Of a stretch of DNA of 64,000 bases, positions 51,691 through 60,368 are shown piece after piece; the stretch's first letter is position 1; every line of letters begins with the position of its first letter. Under the pieces are notes generated by a model, which saw nothing but the letters and a program-made list of their open reading frames with translations, was not told where the DNA came from and made no database searches. The DNA comes from Pseudomonas chlororaphis subsp. aurantiaca (lineage in GTDB: Bacteria > Pseudomonadota > Gammaproteobacteria > Pseudomonadales > Pseudomonadaceae). A program made the translations under genes and the position numbers. The stretch spans positions 3,348,001 through 3,412,000 of the forward strand of contig NZ_CP059162.1 in the NCBI RefSeq assembly GCF_013466605.1. Reading direction: 5' to 3'.

Positions 51691-53047
51691 CCGACTACTC
51701 CCCTCGCTGCGCGCGCGCGTCAAGGCGAACAGCAAACCCGACGAAGCCTATGAGTTTCTCCCCGGCTACCTAGAGATCCTGCACCGTCCGCCATCGCCCT
51801 GGGCACGCCGGTTGGCGCTGGGGCTGGCGCTGTTTGTGGTGCTGATCATCCTCTGGTCGGTGATGGGGATCCTGGACATCAACGCCAGTGCCACGGGGCA
51901 GATCATCGACTCCTCCCGCTCCAAGCTCATCCAGCCGCTGGAGCCCGCGCAGGTGCTGGCGATACACGTCGAGGATGGCCAGCGCGTCAAGGAAGGCGAC
52001 CCGCTTATCGACCTCAAACTCATTGGGGCTTCGGCCGACGTGCAACGCTTGAACGACCAGGTCACCGCCAATCGGTTGGAGGTGGCGCGCCTGAAAGCCT
52101 TGCTCAGCGAGACGCCGTTTCAAGCCTTTGTGCCGCCGCCGGGTATTGCGCAGAGCGACATCGAGGCCACGCGCCAACACCTGACCAGCGAATGGCAGGC
52201 CGTGCAGTCGCGACTGCGCGACCTCGATTCGGAAATCGACATCACCGAAGCCAACTACCAGGCCGTGAGCCACGACCTCAACGAGATGGGCAAATTGCGG
52301 GTCAACGTTGAATCACGGGTCCATTCGGCGCGTGTGCTCGCGGAAAAAGGCGTGGTGGCCCAAGTCGCCTTGCTGGAAAAAACCAAGGAACTGCTCGAGC
52401 TCGACCAGCGCCTGGAACAGCAACGCCAGCAACAAAAGGTGCTGAGCGCCCAACGGCTCAATTTGCGGGATCGCAAGCGCAGCTACCTGGCGCAAACGCG
52501 GCGCGAATACAGCGACAAATTCACGCAAACCTCCAATACCCTCGCCGAGCAGGAACAGGAGTTGGCCAAGGCGACAGAACGCCGCGGTTTGCAGCAATTG
52601 CGTTCACCGGTCAGTGGCCTAGTACAGCAATTGGCGATTCATACCGTCGGCGGTGTTGTCACGGCGGCCCAGGTGTTGATGGTGGTCGTACCGGATGCCG
52701 CCGAACTCGAGGCGCAAGTCAATATCCTGAACAAAGACGTCGGCTTTGCGGCGCCGGGCCAGGCGGTTGAAGTCAAGGTCGATACCTTCCCCTATAGCCG
52801 CTACGGCACAGTCCCTGCGGTCGTGACTTTCGTGTCGCATGATGCCGTCAAGGACGAGCGCCTGGGCTTCGTCTTTCCGGCGTATGTGCGCCTGAGCCAG
52901 TCCTACATCATGGTCGATGGCGAGCGCAAAGCACTGCAGGCGGGCATGAGCGTGGTGGCCGAGATCAAGACGGGAACGCGCCGGGTCATCGATTACCTGT
53001 TAAGCCCGGTACGCGAATACCAAGCGACCGCCATGCGAGAACGTTGA
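51680..53047 (+). CDS. Type I secretion membrane-fusion protein (RtxD/FitB/HlyD-like)
   Basis: 455 aa from the ATG at 51680; a longer open frame starting at 51506 lies inside the ABC gene and is a shadow. EAYEFLPGYLEILHRPPSP is the typical cytoplasmic start of this family. One membrane segment (about 42-64) precedes a lipoyl half, a long coiled coil (about 140-320), a second lipoyl half (RSPVSGLVQQLAIH) and the C-terminal HlyD beta domain (EVKVDTFPYSRYGT). It links the two ABC proteins to the TolC-like channel. Confidence 0.92.
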   Translation: MIIDRLLPSLRARVKANSKPDEAYEFLPGYLEILHRPPSPWARRLALGLALFVVLIILWSVMGILDINASATGQIIDSSRSKLIQPLEPAQVLAIHVEDGQRVKEGDPLIDLKLIGASADVQRLNDQVTANRLEVARLKALLSETPFQAFVPPPGIAQSDIEATRQHLTSEWQAVQSRLRDLDSEIDITEANYQAVSHDLNEMGKLRVNVESRVHSARVLAEKGVVAQVALLEKTKELLELDQRLEQQRQQQKVLSAQRLNLRDRKRSYLAQTRREYSDKFTQTSNTLAEQEQELAKATERRGLQQLRSPVSGLVQQLAIHTVGGVVTAAQVLMVVVPDAAELEAQVNILNKDVGFAAPGQAVEVKVDTFPYSRYGTVPAVVTFVSHDAVKDERLGFVFPAYVRLSQSYIMVDGERKALQAGMSVVAEIKTGTRRVIDYLLSPVREYQATAMRER

Positions 53048-53048
53048 A

Positions 53049-55205
53049 ATGAGCATGATCGAACACCACAGCACTGCGCCCGACAGTACGGCGCAAGACA
53101 CGGGACTCTTATGTTTGGCGCAGGCGGCGGAGCACTTCGACATCGCCGTGCTGCCGCGTCGGCTGGCGCATCGCCTGGGTCGCGAGCAGGGCGCAGCCAC
53201 GACCCAGGAACTCTGTCGATTGGCGCTCTGGATCGGCTTGCGCGCCCGCGTCGTCGACTTCAGCGGCGAGCACTTGCAAGATATCCCCACGCCCGCGTTG
53301 GTGCCGGGACCGGCCGGATTCACGGTGCTGAGCAAGATCGACGCCGAGACTGCGACGATCTGGTCCCCCCAGGAGTCGGTCACACGACAGATACCGTTGA
53401 CGGTCTTCGTTCAACTGTGCAGTGGTCCACTCCTGTTGCTGGGCGAGGAGCTCGAATCGCGTAAACGGGTGCCCTTCGGCTTTCGCTGGTTCCTGCCCTC
53501 GATCTTGCGCCACACTCAGCAATTTTATTGGGTGATGGCGATTTCGCTGAACCTGCAGCTGATCGCCCTGGTCAGCCCCTTGTTCTTCCAGAGCGTCACC
53601 GACAAGGTGCTCGTGAGCCGTGCGGGCGATAGCCTGCAGGTCCTGGCGGTCGGACTCCTGGGGTTGGCCGTGGTCGAACCTATATTCGCCTTTGTGCGCA
53701 GTTGGCTGTTCGGCAACCTGGCCAGCAAGGTCAACGCGGAACTGGAGGGGAGGGTGTTTGGCCATCTGATGGCGTTGTCGCTGACCTACTTCCGGACCCG
53801 CCAGGTCGGCGAAGTGATCGCCCGAGTGCGCGAGATCGATCATGTGCGCCAATTCCTCACCGGTTCGGCCTTGACCCTGGTGCTGGACCTGATCTTCGTG
53901 GCGATCTTCCTCGTGGTCATGCTGTGGTATTCGGTCGTGCTCACCAGCATCCTGGTGATTTCGCTGATCGCCTGCTTCGCGGTGTGGATGGTCATTGGTC
54001 CGCAATTACGCGCCCAGGCCCTCACCACCTACGAACAGAATGCGCAGGCCAATGCGTTCTTGATAGAAACGATGAGCGGTATCGAAACCCTGAAGACCTG
54101 CGCCACCGAAGAACGCTTTAGCGCGCACTGGCAACAGCGGCTCACGACGTATCTACGCAGTCAATTTCGCATGAAACGACTCGGCATCACCGCCGGGCAA
54201 ATCATTGCCTTCATCCAGAAGGCCATGTCGGCGATCATGCTCTGGTTTGGCGTGCACGCGGTCATGAAAGGCCAGATGACCGTCGGGGAACTGGTGGCTT
54301 TCAACATGTGGTCCGGCCATGTGGTGGAACCGGTGTTGCGCCTGGCGCAGATCTGGCAGGATTTCCAGCACACCCAAGTGGCCCTGCGCCGGGTCGGCGA
54401 TATTCTCGATGAGCCGGGCGAGGCGATTGGCGAAGGGGTCGGCGCCTTGCACGCGATAGATGGGGCGCTGGTCTTTGAGCAGGTGCGCTTTCGCTACAGC
54501 GACACCAGTCCTGAAGTGCTGAAAGGCTTGAATCTGGATATCCCCCCGGGCAGCTTTATCGGTGTCACCGGGCCGTCAGGCTCCGGCAAGTCCACCCTGG
54601 CGCGCTTGCTGCAACGCCTCTACTCGCCGCAACAGGGGCAGATCCTGGTCGATGGCGGCGACATCGCGATCGCCGACCCCATCGAACTGCGCCGGCAGAT
54701 GAGTATTGTCCCCCAGGAAAGCATGCTGTTCGCCGGCACCGTGGCGGACAATATCCGCCTCTGCAAGCCAGACGCCACTAACGACGAAGTGCAGGCGGCG
54801 GCGAAGTTGGCCGGGGCGCACGGCTTCGTCGTCGAGTTGCCCGAGGGTTACGCCACCGACGTCGGCGAACGCGGAGGGTTCCTCTCCGGCGGTCAGCGCC
54901 AGCGCATTGCCCTGGCGCGCGCCTTGATCACCGATCCGCGGATCCTGATTCTGGACGAGGCCACCAGCGCACTGGACTATGAATCGGAAGCCGCGATCAT
55001 GGCGCGCTTACCGGAGATCATCCAGGGGCGCACGGTCGTCAGCATCGCCCATCGACTCAACACCCTCCGGCCTGCGGATCGCATCTTGGTCATGGAAGAC
55101 GGCACCATCACGGAAAGCGGATCCCACGAACACCTGCTCAAGTTGAACGGCCGCTACGCCAAACTGTGGGCGCTGCAGACTGGAGAGGGGGAGCGAACGA
55201 CGTAA
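53049..55205 (+). CDS. Type I secretion ABC transporter 2 (RtxE/FitC-like)
   Basis: 718 aa. Again an N-terminal C39-like domain without catalytic residues (GLLCLAQAAEHF; GPAGFTVL), then six membrane segments and a complete ATPase: Walker A GPSGSGKST, signature LSGGQRQR, Walker B ILILDEATSALD, H-loop IAHRLN. Two ABC genes flanking one adaptor is the layout of MARTX (RtxB-RtxD-RtxE) and Fit (FitA-FitB-FitC) exporters, where the two ABC proteins are thought to form a heterodimer. It starts one base after the adaptor stop. Confidence 0.92.
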   Translation: MSMIEHHSTAPDSTAQDTGLLCLAQAAEHFDIAVLPRRLAHRLGREQGAATTQELCRLALWIGLRARVVDFSGEHLQDIPTPALVPGPAGFTVLSKIDAETATIWSPQESVTRQIPLTVFVQLCSGPLLLLGEELESRKRVPFGFRWFLPSILRHTQQFYWVMAISLNLQLIALVSPLFFQSVTDKVLVSRAGDSLQVLAVGLLGLAVVEPIFAFVRSWLFGNLASKVNAELEGRVFGHLMALSLTYFRTRQVGEVIARVREIDHVRQFLTGSALTLVLDLIFVAIFLVVMLWYSVVLTSILVISLIACFAVWMVIGPQLRAQALTTYEQNAQANAFLIETMSGIETLKTCATEERFSAHWQQRLTTYLRSQFRMKRLGITAGQIIAFIQKAMSAIMLWFGVHAVMKGQMTVGELVAFNMWSGHVVEPVLRLAQIWQDFQHTQVALRRVGDILDEPGEAIGEGVGALHAIDGALVFEQVRFRYSDTSPEVLKGLNLDIPPGSFIGVTGPSGSGKSTLARLLQRLYSPQQGQILVDGGDIAIADPIELRRQMSIVPQESMLFAGTVADNIRLCKPDATNDEVQAAAKLAGAHGFVVELPEGYATDVGERGGFLSGGQRQRIALARALITDPRILILDEATSALDYESEAAIMARLPEIIQGRTVVSIAHRLNTLRPADRILVMEDGTITESGSHEHLLKLNGRYAKLWALQTGEGERTT

Positions 55206-55219
55206 AGGTCAATGTATTT

Positions 55220-55623
55220 CAGGCCACGCGCACAACCGCGCAACTGCACGCGCTCGAACTGGCTGTGAATGGCCTGGATACGGGTGCGTGCGTAATGCTC
55301 GCCATCCTTGCTCTGTACGTATTCGCCCGGGTAGTCGTAGAGCGGATGGTCGCCGTTGCTGTGGCTGCGCGACACGCTGGAGCGCACTTCGAGGCTGGCG
55401 CCGGGGCGCTGGAAGTCGTAGTCGTTCAACGCCAGCGAGCCCGGCTGGACTTCCCGCGCCAGTGGCCAGTCGTAGAAGTGGTCGCGCTATCGGAGATGCC
55501 GAGGTCGCGGAACACCTGCTTGATGATGTCCGGCACCGTCTTGTTCTGGAAAATCCGGCAGTCCGAGGTGCGCGTGAGCAGCCAGAATCAGGGGCGCAGG
55601 CTGACCCGATAACCGGCGAACTG
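55220..55623 (-). pseudogene. vgrG remnant (type VI spike), with stop and internal deletion
   Basis: On the minus strand, FAGYRVSLRP is followed by a TGA at 55588-55590 where VgrG has Trp. Then come FWLLTRTSDCRIFQNKTVPD and FRDLGISD. A deletion with a frame change near 55485 joins this to FYDWPLAREVQPGSLALNDY, and the frame runs on through YDYPGEYVQSKDGEHYART. These are well-conserved parts of Pseudomonas VgrG N-terminal domains. The middle (very roughly 80-100 residues) and both ends are gone, so no protein is made. The part 55206-56200 holds only this and the integrase remnant. Confidence 0.82.
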
Positions 55624-55636
55624 GCCATGGTGCGCT

Positions 55637-56059
55637 GGCGACGCAGCTCGGTGATAATTGTGGTGATGTGCTCCAGCTTGATATCGCTGACCGGCTTTTC
55701 GCCAATGGCAGGCAAGATGTGGTTGTTCAGCGCTCCGCGAAGCCCCCATGATGGATTTGGTCACCAGTTCGGCAGACTTGAATGCCAACCATTGCTCGGC
55801 CACGCACGCGCGCTTCTTTCAGCCCAATGTCGGGGTAAGCACCGATCGAAAAACGGTTCTCCTTGCCGTGCAGCCGATACTTTAAACGCCAGAACTTGGA
55901 AGGGGATTTTCCGGCCTTGCTCGACGCCCTCACCTCCAAGTAGAGACCAAGGACTTCGCCGTCAGCGTGTTTGCCGGGCTCGGTGAGCGAGCGGACGAAG
56001 GTATCGTTGAGTTTTCGTCTGAAAACAGGGGCGTTATCTGGAGTATCGGTGGGGGGCAC
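55637..56059 (-). pseudogene. Tyrosine-integrase remnant (DUF4102 type)
   Basis: From 56059 down: LNDTFVRSLTEPGKHADGEV, GLYLEVRASS and KFWRLKYRLHGKENRFSIGA form the N-terminal arm-binding domain of P4-type prophage and island integrases. Near 55800 the frame changes and part is lost, joining to VAEQWLAFKSAELVTKSI. Another break near 55740 leads to NNHILPAIGEKPVSDIKLEH. The catalytic R-H-R-Y domain is absent; the sequence runs straight into the vgrG fragment. Upstream (56075-56102) are two TGCCCCC repeats of the kind often seen before such integrases. No att duplication was identified. Confidence 0.8.
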
Positions 56060-56200
56060 CGTTTTTTAATAATCGATATTTGCCCCCGATTATGCCCCCA
56101 TGAGTTCTGGAATCCATTGGATTTAGACAGGCGGCAGTGGACTGACTTTATCTATAATATTTTGTTATTAAATGGTTTTCTGGAACTTTGTGGAATTCCA

Positions 56201-57115
56201 TTACAGGCTATCGGGATCCCCGAAGAACATCTGAATCCGCGAGCGCAACCAGCGTTCGCCCGGGTCGTTGTCCTGGGAGCCGCGCCAGGCCATGTGCAGG
56301 TCGAAGGTGCGGGCCGGCAGGGGCAGGTCTTCGGCGCGCACGCCGCCGGCGGCGGTCAGGGCGTCGGCGGTATAGTCCGGCACGGTAGCGACTATGTCGG
56401 TGCCGCTGAGCAGGGTGCTCAGGCCGTTGAACTGCGGCACCGCGAGCACCACGTGACGCTTGCGCCCGAGTTTTTCCAGCTCTTCATCGATAAACCCACT
56501 GAGGTCGCCGGCGAACGACACCAGGGCGTGGGGGCGGGCGCAGAAGTCATCGAGACTCAGGGCGCCGGGCATGCTGTCGGCCCGCAGCAGCTTGGGCAGG
56601 CTGCGGCGCAGCACCTTGCGCTTGGCGTTGGCCGGCAGGTCCTGGGTGTAGCTGACGCCGATGGAAATCTCGCCGGAGGCCAGCAGGGCCGGCATCAGCA
56701 GGTAGTTGGCGCGACGCACCACCAGCACGATTCCCGGGGCTTCGGCGCGCAGGCGCTTGAGCAGCATCGGCAGCAGGGCGAATTCGACGTCGTCGGACAG
56801 GCCGATGCGGAACACCGCGGTACTGGTCGCCGGGTCGAACTCGGCGGCGCGGCTGACCGCGGTGGAGATCGAGTCGAGGGCGGGCGAGAGCAGGGCGAAG
56901 ATTTCCACCGCCCGGGCCGACGGCTCCATGCTGCGCCCGGTGCGCACGAACAGCGGATCGTCGAACAGGCTGCGCAGGCGCGACAGCGCCGCACTGATGG
57001 CCGGCTGGCCGAGGAAGAGTTTCTCCGCCGCCCGGGTCACACTGCGTTCATGCATTAATGTTTCGAACACGATCAACAGGTTCAGGTCGACACGACGCAG
57101 GTCATTACGATTCAT
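56201..57115 (-). CDS. mexT: MexT, LysR-family activator of mexEF-oprN
   Basis: 304 aa from the ATG at 57115 (MNRNDLRRVDLNLLIVFETL), which to memory is nearly identical to P. aeruginosa MexT. The helix-turn-helix spans about 9-68 (TRAAEKLFLGQPAISAALSR) and the effector domain follows (FRIGLSDDVEFALLPMLLKR and others). The C-terminus FFGDPDSL also matches. The codons for FLGQPAIS, where 8-bp insertions inactivate mexT in some PAO1 lines, are uninterrupted, so the protein should be active. It lies on the same strand as mexE but 42 kb away, and is divergent from the mexS-like gene as in P. aeruginosa. Confidence 0.92.
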   Translation of the reverse strand: MNRNDLRRVDLNLLIVFETLMHERSVTRAAEKLFLGQPAISAALSRLRSLFDDPLFVRTGRSMEPSARAVEIFALLSPALDSISTAVSRAAEFDPATSTAVFRIGLSDDVEFALLPMLLKRLRAEAPGIVLVVRRANYLLMPALLASGEISIGVSYTQDLPANAKRKVLRRSLPKLLRADSMPGALSLDDFCARPHALVSFAGDLSGFIDEELEKLGRKRHVVLAVPQFNGLSTLLSGTDIVATVPDYTADALTAAGGVRAEDLPLPARTFDLHMAWRGSQDNDPGERWLRSRIQMFFGDPDSL

Positions 57116-57384
57116 CTTGAGTCCTGGCAGAGTCAGCAAACTTGACGAGAGCGGCCATATGAGAACAATGGCCGGCATGAATCTTACGGGGAAAGGCTGC
57201 TACTCTGCACCGGCTAATTGTTTTTTCCTGTAAGGAGCCCTTCGCTCTGGCACGCTGTTTATCGTTGTTGCAGGTTCTGCGGAATCAATGACAGGCATGT
57301 CGACTATTAATAGCCACTGATGGTCTTGGCCAGAAAGCCCAGATAGAGTTCAGGGTATTAGAGGTTACTTTGACGAGGTTTGCG

Positions 57385-58407
57385 ATGTCCCGCACGATCC
57401 GTTTTCACAAGTTTGGTCCGGCCGAGGTGCTCAAGTGCGAAGAGCATGCGGCCGCTCTGCCTGCGCCAGGCGAAGTGCAGGTGCGTGTCGAAGCGATCGG
57501 CATCAGTTGGTACGACGTGCTCTGGCGCCAGAACCTGGCGTCCTCCCATGCCCGCCTGCCTTCCGGCCTCGGTCATGAGATGGCCGGCGTGGTGACCGCG
57601 GTCGGCGAAGGCGTCGACGACCTGGCCGTGGGCGACAAGGTTGCCAGCTTCCCGGCCGAAAGCCCGAACGATTATCCGGTCTACGGCGAGCTGATTGTCC
57701 TGCCACGCTCGGCGCTGACCCGCTATCCCGATGTGCTCAGCCCGATCGAAGCCGCGGTGCATTACACGCCGCTGCTGGTGGCCTACTTTGCCTATGTCGA
57801 CCTGGCGCGGGTCAAGCCCGGGCAGTTTGCCCTGGTCACCGATGCCAGCCACTGCGCCGGTCCGTCCTTTGTCCAGCTGGGCAAGGCACTTGGCGTGCGG
57901 GTGATTGCCGCGACCAAGACCGCTGAAGAGCGTGAGTACCTGTTGTCCCTGGGGGCCGAGAAAGTCATCGTCACCGAAGAGCAGGATCTGCTCATGCAGA
58001 TCAACAAATACACCGACAACCGTGGCGTCGACGTGGTATTCGATGGCCTGGGCGGTCCGCAGATGTCGATGCTCGGCGACGTCCTGGCCCCACGCGGCAG
58101 CCTGGTGCTGTACGGCCTGCAAGGCGGCAACCAGACGCCGTTCCCGGCCTGCGCGGCGTTCCAGAAGAACATCCAGTTCTTCGTGCACTGCATCGGCAAC
58201 TTCACCGGCAAGCCCGAGCTGGGCATCATCCAGGACCAGGTGGCCTTGCAGCGCGCCTTGCGCGACATCAACCAGCTGACGGCGGACCGTGTGCTGCTGC
58301 CGCTGAAGACACGGGTCTTCCCATTCAACGAGTTCGTCGAAGCCCACCGCTACATGGATGAATGTCCTTGTCGCGAACGGGTCGCACTGCAGGTCGAACC
58401 GGCCTGA
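57385..58407 (+). CDS. mexS: MexS-like zinc-free quinone oxidoreductase (MDR superfamily)
   Basis: 340 aa from the ATG at 57385 with GAGG upstream; an in-frame TTG at 57370 would add five residues. MSRTIRFHKFGPAEVLKCEE, GLGHEMAGVVTAVGEGV and the nucleotide-binding part around GALVTDASHCAGPSFVQLGK (here QFALVTDASHCAG) mark a zinc-free medium-chain oxidoreductase. DVVFDGLGGPQMSMLGDVLA follows. Divergent pairing with mexT is the mexS arrangement; in P. aeruginosa, loss of MexS turns on MexT and mexEF-oprN. It probably reduces an electrophilic metabolite. Confidence 0.85.
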   Translation: MSRTIRFHKFGPAEVLKCEEHAAALPAPGEVQVRVEAIGISWYDVLWRQNLASSHARLPSGLGHEMAGVVTAVGEGVDDLAVGDKVASFPAESPNDYPVYGELIVLPRSALTRYPDVLSPIEAAVHYTPLLVAYFAYVDLARVKPGQFALVTDASHCAGPSFVQLGKALGVRVIAATKTAEEREYLLSLGAEKVIVTEEQDLLMQINKYTDNRGVDVVFDGLGGPQMSMLGDVLAPRGSLVLYGLQGGNQTPFPACAAFQKNIQFFVHCIGNFTGKPELGIIQDQVALQRALRDINQLTADRVLLPLKTRVFPFNEFVEAHRYMDECPCRERVALQVEPA

Positions 58408-58413
58408 TCCTGA

Positions 58414-58443
58414 CGCCAGGGTTCGCCATCGCGCACTCTGGCG
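58414..58443 (+). terminator. Weak hairpin after the mexS-like gene
   Basis: CGCCAG/CTGGCG stem with an 18-base loop followed by TTTCTGTCTTT; 6 bases after the stop. The short stem makes it doubtful. The rest of the 241-base gap before pgm shows no gene. Confidence 0.35.
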
Positions 58444-58648
58444 TTTCTGTCTTTGCGGTAACTCCCTTCTTTAATTCCCGCCTCGATCCTGAGTGGCCTC
58501 TGTGCAGCTGCCGACCATGGCCTGTATCGAGCAGGCCGCTGCACCTGCCTATTGTGCGAGCCGCCGCGGATAGATCCCGTCGCGTTGCGGTCAAACTGCC
58601 AGTAAACTGCGCAGCACTCACCGAACCATCCATTTCCCGAGGTTTTGC

Positions 58649-60292
58649 ATGACACTCAGTCCTTTTGCGGGCAAACCGGCACCGACAGAATTGCTGGTCG
58701 ATCTTCCGCGACTGGTAACGGCCTACTACACCGGCCAGCCCGATGCCGCCATCTCTACCCAGCGGGTCGCCTTCGGCACCTCGGGGCACCGTGGCAGCTC
58801 GTTCGATCTGAGTTTCAACGAATGGCACGTCCTGGCCATCAGCCAGGCGATCTGCCTGTATCGCCAGTCCCAGGGCATCGATGGCCCGCTGTTTGTCGGC
58901 ATCGACACTCACGCGCTGTCCACCCCGGCTGGCGCCAGCGCCCTGGAAGTGCTGGCCGCCAACGGCGTGACCGTGATGATTGCCGCGGGCGACGAGTACA
59001 CCCCGACACCGGCGGTGTCCCACGCGATTCTCTGCTACAACCGTGGTCGCACCAGCGGCCTGGCCGACGGCATCGTGATCACCCCGTCGCACAACCCGCC
59101 ACAAAGCGGTGGCTACAAGTACAACCCTACCAACGGCGGTCCGGCCGACACCCATATCACCAAGTGGATCGAAGCCAAGGCCAACGAACTGTTGGCCAAC
59201 AAGCTGGCCGGTGTGAAGCGCATCAGCTACGAGCAGGCGCTGAAAGCCGACACTACCCATCGTCATGACTACGTCAACAGCTACGTCGCCGACCTGATCA
59301 ACGTCATCGACCTGGACGCCATCCGCAACGCCAAGCTGCGCCTGGGCGTCGATCCGCTGGGCGGAGCGGGGGTGCGCTACTGGTCGGCGATTGCCGAGCA
59401 CTATCGCCTCGACCTGGATGTGGTCAACAAGGAAGTCGATGCGACCTTCCGTTTCATGTCCGTCGACTGGGATGGGCAGATCCGCATGGACCCGTCGTCC
59501 AGCTATGCGATGCAAGGCCTGATTGGTCTGAAGGATCGTTTCGACGTGGCCTTTGGCTGCGACCCGGACCACGACCGCCATGGCATCGTGACCCCGACTG
59601 GCGGCCTGCTGGCGCCGAACAATTACCTGGCGGTGGCCATCGACTACCTGTTCCAGAACCGCCCGCAATGGCGCGCCGACGCGGCCGTGGGCAAGACCGT
59701 GGTCAGCAGTGGCCTGATCGACCGCGTGACTGCGCGTCTGGGCCGCCGTCTGTACGAAGTGCCGGTGGGCTTCAAGTGGTTCGCCGACGGCCTGTTCGAC
59801 GGCTCCCTGGGTTTTGGCGGTGAAGAAAGCGCCGGCGCTTCGTTCCTGCGCAAGGACGGCGGCGTCTGGAGCACCGACAAGGACGGCCTGATCCCGGCCT
59901 TGCTGGCCGCGGAAATGACCGCTCGCACCGGTCGCGACCCGAACCAGGCCTACCGCGCCTTGTGCGACGAGTTGGGCGAGCCGTTCTCGGTGCGCGTCGA
60001 TGCCAAGGCCAACCCGCAGCAGAAAGCGCTGCTGAGCAAGCTGTCGCCGCAGCAGGTGACCTCGACCCAGCTGGCCGGCGAAAGCATCCGGAAGATCCTC
60101 AGTCATGCGCCGGGCAACGATCAGGCGATCGGCGGCCTCAAGGTCATGACCGAGAACGGCTGGTTCGCCGCGCGTCCATCGGGCACCGAAGACATCTACA
60201 AGATCTACGCCGAGAGCTTTATCGGCGACGATCACCTGAAGCAGCTGGTGCAGGAAGCGCAGACCCTGGTGGACGGCGCGATCAGCGGCTGA
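58649..60292 (+). CDS. pgm: Phosphoglucomutase (alpha-D-glucose phosphate specific)
   Basis: 547 aa, the length of the bacterial Pgm family. [20 protein letters not shown] is the first substrate loop; the active-site serine is in [20 protein letters not shown] near residue 146. The Mg-binding loop is CDPDHDRHG near 305, the sugar loop [11 protein letters not shown] near 390, and the phosphate loop [17 protein letters not shown] near the end. It interconverts glucose-1- and glucose-6-phosphate for glycogen, trehalose or envelope sugars. Monocistronic with a strong terminator. Confidence 0.95.
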   Translation: MTLSPFAGKPAPTELLVDLPRLVTAYYTGQPDAAISTQRVAFGTSGHRGSSFDLSFNEWHVLAISQAICLYRQSQGIDGPLFVGIDTHALSTPAGASALEVLAANGVTVMIAAGDEYTPTPAVSHAILCYNRGRTSGLADGIVITPSHNPPQSGGYKYNPTNGGPADTHITKWIEAKANELLANKLAGVKRISYEQALKADTTHRHDYVNSYVADLINVIDLDAIRNAKLRLGVDPLGGAGVRYWSAIAEHYRLDLDVVNKEVDATFRFMSVDWDGQIRMDPSSSYAMQGLIGLKDRFDVAFGCDPDHDRHGIVTPTGGLLAPNNYLAVAIDYLFQNRPQWRADAAVGKTVVSSGLIDRVTARLGRRLYEVPVGFKWFADGLFDGSLGFGGEESAGASFLRKDGGVWSTDKDGLIPALLAAEMTARTGRDPNQAYRALCDELGEPFSVRVDAKANPQQKALLSKLSPQQVTSTQLAGESIRKILSHAPGNDQAIGGLKVMTENGWFAARPSGTEDIYKIYAESFIGDDHLKQLVQEAQTLVDGAISG

Positions 60293-60319
60293 TCCGCGAT
60301 AAGGCCCGTAAGCCAGACA

Positions 60320-60353
60320 AAAAAGGGGCGACCAGGCGGTCGCCCCTTTTTTG
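60320..60353. terminator. Bidirectional Rho-independent terminator
   Basis: A6 - GGGGCGACC - AGGC - GGTCGCCCC - T6: perfect 9-bp stem with A and T runs on both sides, serving pgm and the convergent pirin gene. Confidence 0.95.
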
Positions 60354-60368
60354 TTTGCCGTTAACGCC

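Noticed and set aside
56075..56102. Integration (att) site formed by the two TGCCCCC repeats beside the integrase remnant
   Set aside because: No matching copy was found near 14 kb or elsewhere in the window, so an att duplication cannot be claimed.
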